From contig CAIRBT010000057.1 of the NCBI GenBank assembly GCA_903876875.1, positions 1 through 64,000 of the forward strand: a DNA stretch of 64,000 nt, read 5' to 3'. Below, piece after piece: positions 59,002 through 64,000 of the stretch. A model generated the notes under the pieces. It did no database searches and was not told the origin of the DNA. It was given only the letters and a program-made list of their open reading frames with translations. Position numbers and translations under genes: made by a program. Positions within the stretch are counted from its first letter, which is position 1; every line of letters begins with the position of its first letter. The DNA is from an uncultured Geobacteraceae bacterium. Lineage in GTDB: Bacteria > Desulfobacterota > Desulfuromonadia > Geobacterales > Pseudopelobacteraceae.

Positions 59002-60369
59002 TCAGTTTTTTTCCTTGTAAGACCAGGATTGATTTCCCGCATATAACTGCAAACGGTACTCCGAAGCAACGAACAGCGCCTGTGCATCGGCCATCTGCTG
59101 TTCGGTTTGAGTCAGCTCACGGGCCGCATTCAGCACATCAAGCCAGCTCCGCTTCCCGGCGATAAACATCCGCTTATAGGATTCCAGCACCTCACGTGAT
59201 GAAACCACAATATGGGTGGCAACCTTCAGACGCACAAAGGAACTGACACAATCGTTATAGTCTGCCGCTATCTGCGCCAGCAACTCCCGCCGGGCAACCT
59301 CAAAAACTTCCTTCTGTCCGGAAACCTTCGCCCTGCCCCCTTTAATATCTGAATACGTGGAGAGACCGGCACCCGGTGAATAGGAGACATTCAGATAGAC
59401 TCTTCCCGCCTCCCTCACCGGTTCCTGGGTAAACAAACCGTTCTGGTACTCAGCCTTGACACTGAGAGACGGCCAGAGGGAAGATTTCTGCACCTCCAGC
59501 TGCTGGGAAGCCACCTCTACTTCCGCATCATATCGGAGCAACATCGGATGTTTCTTAACAATACCGTACAGCTCTTCGGAGGTAAAACGAGCCGGGAGCG
59601 CATTTGTTCCGTAGGAAACTTCAATGTCCTCGGCTGCTACCGACCTGCCGACAAGTTGCCCCAACTTTACGAGGGACGTCGACTGCATTGACTTCAAAAT
59701 CGACAGATCGCTGACACCCTGACTCAAGCGTGATTCAACCAGCGACAGATCGGCCTGGGCAGACACACCATTTGCAACCCTTCGCTTAATCATCTCGACA
59801 AACCCTTCGAGACGACGGTTTCCCTCAACCTGTGCGGCACCCCTCTGCTGGCTCTGCATGAAAGCCTGGTACACCGAAAGCACCTGCAGCGCCAGATTAT
59901 ATTTTGCTTCGGCCAGTGAAAACTCAGCTGATTTTGCCTGGGATTTCGCCAGGGCGTAGTTGGAGGTCAATCGGCCACCGGTCCAGACAGGCTGCTGAAG
60001 GCCGACGGTGTACGTGCGATCATAGACACCAAGGGCAGGGTCATTGTTACCCACCTGCTGAAACTGCATATAGGGAGAGGGGAAAAACTGCCAATACGCC
60101 GAATCAACCGCCGATGCGGCACTGGCTGAAAAATAGCGCCGTGACAGGATCTGGGGATTTTTTGACACCGCCTCGTCAACCAATGTATCAAGAGTCCATT
60201 TTGCCGGTGTTTTTTTTCCCACAGGTGGAGAAACAGCACCAACCGGCTCCCCCCCGGACGTTATAAAGGTCATTTCCTGGTCGCACAGCACCAGTGACGG
60301 AAGGGCAACCCCCATCAGCAGCAGCACAAGACCTATTACGCCGGGTGCCCCGGTGCGGGTGCCTTTCAA
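59002..60369 (-). CDS. TolC-family outer-membrane channel
   Basis: A 455 aa outer-membrane efflux protein with a signal peptide (VIGLVLLLMGVALPSLVL). It shows two tandem helical halves typical of TolC, with TYTVGLQQPVWTGGRLTSNY early and SYSPGAGLSTYSDIKGGRAK later, ending in Gln-Leu-Tyr-Ala-Gly-Asn-rich sequence. It completes the type I secretion machine. It overlaps the GT41 gene by 4 bases. Confidence 0.9.
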   Translation of the reverse strand: MKGTRTGAPGVIGLVLLLMGVALPSLVLCDQEMTFITSGGEPVGAVSPPVGKKTPAKWTLDTLVDEAVSKNPQILSRRYFSASAASAVDSAYWQFFPSPYMQFQQVGNNDPALGVYDRTYTVGLQQPVWTGGRLTSNYALAKSQAKSAEFSLAEAKYNLALQVLSVYQAFMQSQQRGAAQVEGNRRLEGFVEMIKRRVANGVSAQADLSLVESRLSQGVSDLSILKSMQSTSLVKLGQLVGRSVAAEDIEVSYGTNALPARFTSEELYGIVKKHPMLLRYDAEVEVASQQLEVQKSSLWPSLSVKAEYQNGLFTQEPVREAGRVYLNVSYSPGAGLSTYSDIKGGRAKVSGQKEVFEVARRELLAQIAADYNDCVSSFVRLKVATHIVVSSREVLESYKRMFIAGKRSWLDVLNAARELTQTEQQMADAQALFVASEYRLQLYAGNQSWSYKEKN

Positions 60370-62594
60370 ACGACACCTCCGGGCAGAGGTACCTGCAGCA
60401 ACCGGGATCGGTCATCCGCGCAATAGCCGCGCCACATACCCGCAAGTAAGGCTTCGAAATGCCGTACATAGCTCTCTATCTCACAGAGGGGGGAAGCGGC
60501 CATCCGTACCCGCAACTTCGGCCGATCCTGGCGCAGTGTCCCATAGCGGGAAGCCAACCGGACCGCCACCGCCACATATTCGTCCTCAGTTGAGGCCACC
60601 CACTCCGATTCTCCCAAGGAAGTCAAGAAACTTGTTCCCATCCGCCCGACAAAATTATTCCCCTTCAGCGTCACCACCGGAATCCCCATCCAAAGAGCCT
60701 GAAGCGTCGTCGTACCGCCATTATAGGGGGTTGGATCAAGGGCAATATCCATATCGCCATATTCGGACATCATATCCGCCAAACCGGTAGGTCCGCGCAG
60801 TATCAGCCGGTCGCCAGTGATACCCTGTTCGGCAAACAGTGCGGCAAACCGTGCCTGTACGGCTTCGTCCCGCAGGGATGGTGCTTTCAGTAAGAGCTGT
60901 GACCCGGGTACGGCGTGCAGAACCCGAGCCCAGAGGTTGATAGTTCGGCGTGACATTTTCATAGCATTATTAAAGGAACCAAAGACAACCGGTTCCCCAA
61001 TGGAACGTGGCGGCGGCAGGGGATACTCATCCACTGAAGCCCAGCAGAAGACACTGTCCGGCATCAGAGCCAGCCCTTCACTAAACAGATGGGCCTGCTC
61101 GGGAGGACTGACCACCCTATCACCAATCAGCCAGTCAATTGTGGACAAACCGGTGGAATGGGGATAACCGAGGAACGTGGCCTGCACCGGGGCAGCACGG
61201 AGTGCAAAGACCCCCAGCCGGTGTGATGAGGTGTGGCCGGCCAGATCGACAAGAATATCAATCTGATCCGCAACAATCTGGCTCTGCAACGCCCTGTCAT
61301 CCATCCCCGCCGCTTCCAGCCAGTGATCAGCACACTCCATGGCCTGCCGGGTATACCCATCGCACATGGTGCCGGTATGATAGATAAAATATTCAAAATC
61401 AGTATGACTATGGCGCAGCAGCACCGGCAGCATGAATACATTCACCGGATGCTGTCGGTGCAGATCTCCCGTCACATAACCGATGCGAAGACGACGCTCC
61501 AGCGACCTCACATTGGTAAAAGTGCTCTTCTGCTCCACAGCGGTGGTAATCGGAGCGCACAGACAACGATGTCGGTCAGCAACCTCTTCAGCGGTCAGAT
61601 CATCCTGATACAGCAAAGTCATCGCCAGACTCGATGCCAAGCGGGAGAGCGGATCTCCACCGGTGTCGTACATCTGCTGCATGAGTTCCAGATACTCACC
61701 GGCATCGCCCATCAATCCCCGCACCCGCGCAGCCAGCAACCGGACTTCATTGTTGTCCGGCGCAAGCGCAGTCAGGCGGCTCAGGGTAGTGCGGCAATCA
61801 TGAAGGCAATAGACATCGGCCTGGATTTGTGCCAGCTTCAGCAACACCGGCACAGTATCAGGACGTATCTGCAGGGCTTTTTCCAGCAGTTCAATCGCTT
61901 CCTGCCAATAATTATGTTCATAGACCCTGACGGCCAGGGTTTGTAAAAAAACCGGATTCTCCGATAACGACGCGCGGGCAAAAGCTTTTTCTGCGGCAAC
62001 CTCATGCCCCACCCGCAGCAGAGCGTCTCCCAGATACATCATCGAACCGAAGCGTATCGGCCGAATATCCAGCAATCGGGAAAAGGCGGCAATGGCACCC
62101 GGTGCGTTTCCCCCCTTCAACCGCCAAAGCCCCATAAAATGTAACGTTTCGCCGACAATCGGTTCAAGGGAACAGGCCCGATCCAGTGAGTGGACGGCAG
62201 CAGCCTCCCCTTCCGCAACTTCTTGAAGCCTGGCCAGATACAACCAGGTCAACCAATCGCCCGGGTATATGGTCACCTGTTGACGAAACCGCCCGATCTG
62301 CCCGGCAGTTTCAGAAACATCACCGTTGCCCAGCAAGGGGGGAGGGATTTCTTCATTCTGCCACCCGACCAGATGAAGAGCCTCCACGCGAGGCAGGATT
62401 CCCCTGTCAACCCGCACCGCCTGCCTGGCTGCATAACCAGCCTGCCACGACAACTTTTCTGCCCCGTAGCCTTTGGCCAGCTCAAACCAGACCGTGGGTT
62501 GGAGAAGCGATTGTGTCAAAGCAATCCACAACAGTCCCGGATTGTTGTTCCTCCCTATCTCTGCCACACACCGCCTCCGCCTCACATGATACAT
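60366..62594 (-). CDS. TPR protein with GT41 (OGT-like) glycosyltransferase domain
   Basis: A cytoplasmic 742 aa protein: TPR-like helices over about 1-330 (for example FGSMMYLGDALLRVGHEVAAEKAFARA, AIELLEKALQIRPDTVPVLLKLAQIQ), then an O-GlcNAc-transferase-like catalytic domain from about 370. Diagnostic blocks are FLGYPHSTGLSTIDWLIGDR, VFGSFNNAMKMS and DIALDPTPYNGGTTTLQALW followed by GIPVVTLKGNNFVGRMG. GT41 enzymes glycosylate proteins on Ser/Thr or, in HMW1C, on Asn. Being first in the type I secretion operon, it may glycosylate the exported substrate. Confidence 0.88.
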   Translation of the reverse strand: MYHVRRRRCVAEIGRNNNPGLLWIALTQSLLQPTVWFELAKGYGAEKLSWQAGYAARQAVRVDRGILPRVEALHLVGWQNEEIPPPLLGNGDVSETAGQIGRFRQQVTIYPGDWLTWLYLARLQEVAEGEAAAVHSLDRACSLEPIVGETLHFMGLWRLKGGNAPGAIAAFSRLLDIRPIRFGSMMYLGDALLRVGHEVAAEKAFARASLSENPVFLQTLAVRVYEHNYWQEAIELLEKALQIRPDTVPVLLKLAQIQADVYCLHDCRTTLSRLTALAPDNNEVRLLAARVRGLMGDAGEYLELMQQMYDTGGDPLSRLASSLAMTLLYQDDLTAEEVADRHRCLCAPITTAVEQKSTFTNVRSLERRLRIGYVTGDLHRQHPVNVFMLPVLLRHSHTDFEYFIYHTGTMCDGYTRQAMECADHWLEAAGMDDRALQSQIVADQIDILVDLAGHTSSHRLGVFALRAAPVQATFLGYPHSTGLSTIDWLIGDRVVSPPEQAHLFSEGLALMPDSVFCWASVDEYPLPPPRSIGEPVVFGSFNNAMKMSRRTINLWARVLHAVPGSQLLLKAPSLRDEAVQARFAALFAEQGITGDRLILRGPTGLADMMSEYGDMDIALDPTPYNGGTTTLQALWMGIPVVTLKGNNFVGRMGTSFLTSLGESEWVASTEDEYVAVAVRLASRYGTLRQDRPKLRVRMAASPLCEIESYVRHFEALLAGMWRGYCADDRSRLLQVPLPGGVV

Positions 62595-62708
62595 TTCTTT
62601 TCTTCTCTAATGTGCCAAAGGTGCAAGTATGGTTCAAACAAATAGTTACTAAAAATTGTTACCATAAGAATATCATAATGATACGATTCAATCCCGGCAA
62701 ACTGACTG

Positions 62709-62744
62709 GACATTTTAACCACCAAGGTAGTCATTTTGTCCACC
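62709..62744 (+). repeat. Pair of 15-base direct repeats, 21-base period
   Basis: GACATTTTAACCACC and GTCATTTTGTCCACC match at 12 of 15 positions. The 21-base period is two helix turns, so a protein could bind both on one face. It also resembles sub-terminal repeats of IS21-type elements, but no transposase is present. Confidence 0.4.
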
Positions 62745-62835
62745 TAGCATTACGGACTGCATAAGCAGCGGAACAGCAGGCAGGAATCTCAGTACGTGTT
62801 TTATACACAACCTTTACTGTACTGTTCACTTACAC

Positions 62836-62847
62836 CATGATATCATG
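62836..62847. promoter_or_regulatory. Perfect palindrome CATGATATCATG
   Basis: A 12-base perfect palindrome about 45 bases before the AspT-family start, in the likely promoter area. It is a candidate operator. Confidence 0.3.
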
Positions 62848-62888
62848 ATAAAAACTCTTTTATAGACTAACTCTCGGAGAATCGACAT

Positions 62889-64000
62889 ATGTTTACCAGT
62901 CCCCTGCTGCTCGTCTGCCTTGCCATCGGCTGTGGCGCCCTCCTTGGACGTTTCAGCGTCAAAAAAGTTTCACTTGGTGTGGCCGGTGTGCTGTTTGCCG
63001 GCATCATGTGTGGTTTTCTGGAACCGTCAGTCAAGCCACCCGACGCCCTTGCCACCTTTGGCCTTGCTCTGTTCGTGTATGCAATCGGGCTCTCTTCCAG
63101 CGATTTCCTGATTGACACTTGGGCTCACGGCGGATGGCGGTATCTGCTTATCCCTCCCCTGGCACTGGGTGCCGCTTTTCTCGTTGACGTCATGGTATCC
63201 CGCCTGCTGAACATTCCGGTGAGCACATCGGCAGGTGTCTTTGCAGGAGCATTGACAAACACCCCTTCCCTCGCTGCGGCCACAACGGCACTCGGCTCAA
63301 AGGGTGCGGAAGCCACCCTTGGCTACGCCATGGCCTATCCGCTCGGCGTACTGATTCCGATCCTCATGCTTTCGCTCCCCTTCAGACACGAGACCCCCAA
63401 GGGGGGAGAAAAACTGACGCGAGCGGTACTCCTGGTGGCAAACCTCACCTCCCCCGGCGAGTCAATCACCGGCATTCTGGAAAAAAGTTCCTTATCAATC
63501 CGTTTTGCCCGCTGCGTCCGCGGGACGGAACAGTTCGTAATTTCAGGCAATTCCGTTATTATGAATGGAGATATCGTCACCGTTATCGGCTTCTTACCAG
63601 ACGTACAACGCGCCACAGAAGTTCTCGGTTCCGAGTGTACCGACGAAATCCTCAATGACAGAAGCCAGCTCGATACACGGCGAATTTTTGTTTCAAATCC
63701 GGAGCTTTGCGGAAAGACTCTGCGCCAAATTGGCGTATTCAGAAACTTTGAGGGGTTGGTAACACGAGTCCGCCGGGGTGACCGGGACTTTATCCCCACC
63801 GCCGACACCACCATACTGCCGGGAGACCGACTGCGGATAATTGCACCACGGGAAAATCTCACCGCAATTTCAGAGTTTATTGGCGACTCATATCAGGAGG
63901 CCAGTGAGTTCAATGTTCTTACCTTTGGCCTGGGACTTGCCATGGGGATTGCCCTTGGCACCGTTGACATCAATCTGCCGATGGGAGTAGGAACCTTCGA
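62889..64000 (+). CDS. AspT/YidE-family transporter, N-terminal part
   Basis: The gene runs off the window, so it is missing from the track; 370 codons are visible and open. The first half is a membrane domain with AspT-duplication features (GVLFAGIMCGFLEPSVKPPD, ALFVYAIGLSSSDF, AGALTNTPSLAAATTALG), then come two soluble TrkA-C-like domains (about 178-250 and 265-340) and the second membrane half begins at GLGLAMGIALGTV. Family members exchange or take up organic acids such as aspartate and alanine. GGAG lies nine bases before the ATG. Confidence 0.85.
   Translation, partial: MFTSPLLLVCLAIGCGALLGRFSVKKVSLGVAGVLFAGIMCGFLEPSVKPPDALATFGLALFVYAIGLSSSDFLIDTWAHGGWRYLLIPPLALGAAFLVDVMVSRLLNIPVSTSAGVFAGALTNTPSLAAATTALGSKGAEATLGYAMAYPLGVLIPILMLSLPFRHETPKGGEKLTRAVLLVANLTSPGESITGILEKSSLSIRFARCVRGTEQFVISGNSVIMNGDIVTVIGFLPDVQRATEVLGSECTDEILNDRSQLDTRRIFVSNPELCGKTLRQIGVFRNFEGLVTRVRRGDRDFIPTADTTILPGDRLRIIAPRENLTAISEFIGDSYQEASEFNVLTFGLGLAMGIALGTVDINLPMGVGTF

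Larger units (their letters stand above)
62595..62888. other. Divergent intergenic region upstream of GT41 and AspT genes
   Basis: This 294-base region separates two divergent genes. It holds two related 15-base direct repeats 21 bases apart (62709-62744) and a 12-base perfect palindrome (62836-62847). No gene was recognised. Confidence 0.5.

Overview
The window looks like chromosome from a member of the Desulfuromonadota, probably a Geobacter relative. The grounds are gene content and order recalled from that group: a 14-gene nuo operon whose NuoF carries a C-terminal ferredoxin domain, hemL beside the ATP synthase Fo genes, recA-pilT-recX-alaS in a row, and argB-D-F-G-H downstream of alaS. 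No database search was possible. No rRNA, tRNA, CRISPR array or intact mobile element was found.

Layout. 1-13708 (minus): complex I operon nuoA to nuoN, with the NuoN start at the window edge. 13949-16965 (plus): hemL, then atpZ/atpI/atpB/atpE, closed by a strong terminator. 17046-25189 (minus): arginine genes argB, argD, argF, argG and argH, followed by a secretin-assembly pair (ExeA/GspA and GspB types) and a lipoprotein. 25209-31728 (minus): a REC-histidine kinase, alaS, recX, a PilT ATPase and recA. 31729-35621: a toxin-gene remnant, a chemotaxis receptor, mutM, pncC and larB. 35622-37449 (plus): leuC-leuD. 37519-42919: a DUF3187 protein, tatA, an aminotransferase behind a possible leader-peptide attenuator, and a hemE operon. 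43026-50006 (minus): a small S4 protein and a complete lipid A aminoarabinose (Arn) pathway in which ArnA is split into two genes. 50131-54573: small secreted or hypothetical proteins, then a membrane histidine kinase with its sigma-54 response regulator. 55061-55688 (plus): a tiny membrane protein, a ribbon-helix-helix protein and an IHF/HU protein. 55685-62594 (minus): a type I secretion operon headed by a TPR-GT41 glycosyltransferase. 62889-64000 (plus): start of an AspT-family transporter.

How they work together. Complex I and the Fo genes belong to respiratory energy conservation; the c subunit keeps most of a sodium-type ion site. hemL and hemE belong to tetrapyrrole synthesis, which cytochrome-rich bacteria need in quantity. 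The arg and leu genes are biosynthetic. ArnT-B-C-A-D would add 4-amino-4-deoxy-L-arabinose to lipid A. The GT41 protein plus ABC transporter, adaptor and TolC-like channel suggest export of a large surface protein that may be glycosylated before secretion; no substrate gene is in view.

Most interesting points: the split-ArnA operon; the GT41-type I secretion operon; the alanine-rich leader peptide followed by a terminator before the aminotransferase; the REC-kinase gene between alaS and argB; and the small-protein block at 50131-55688.
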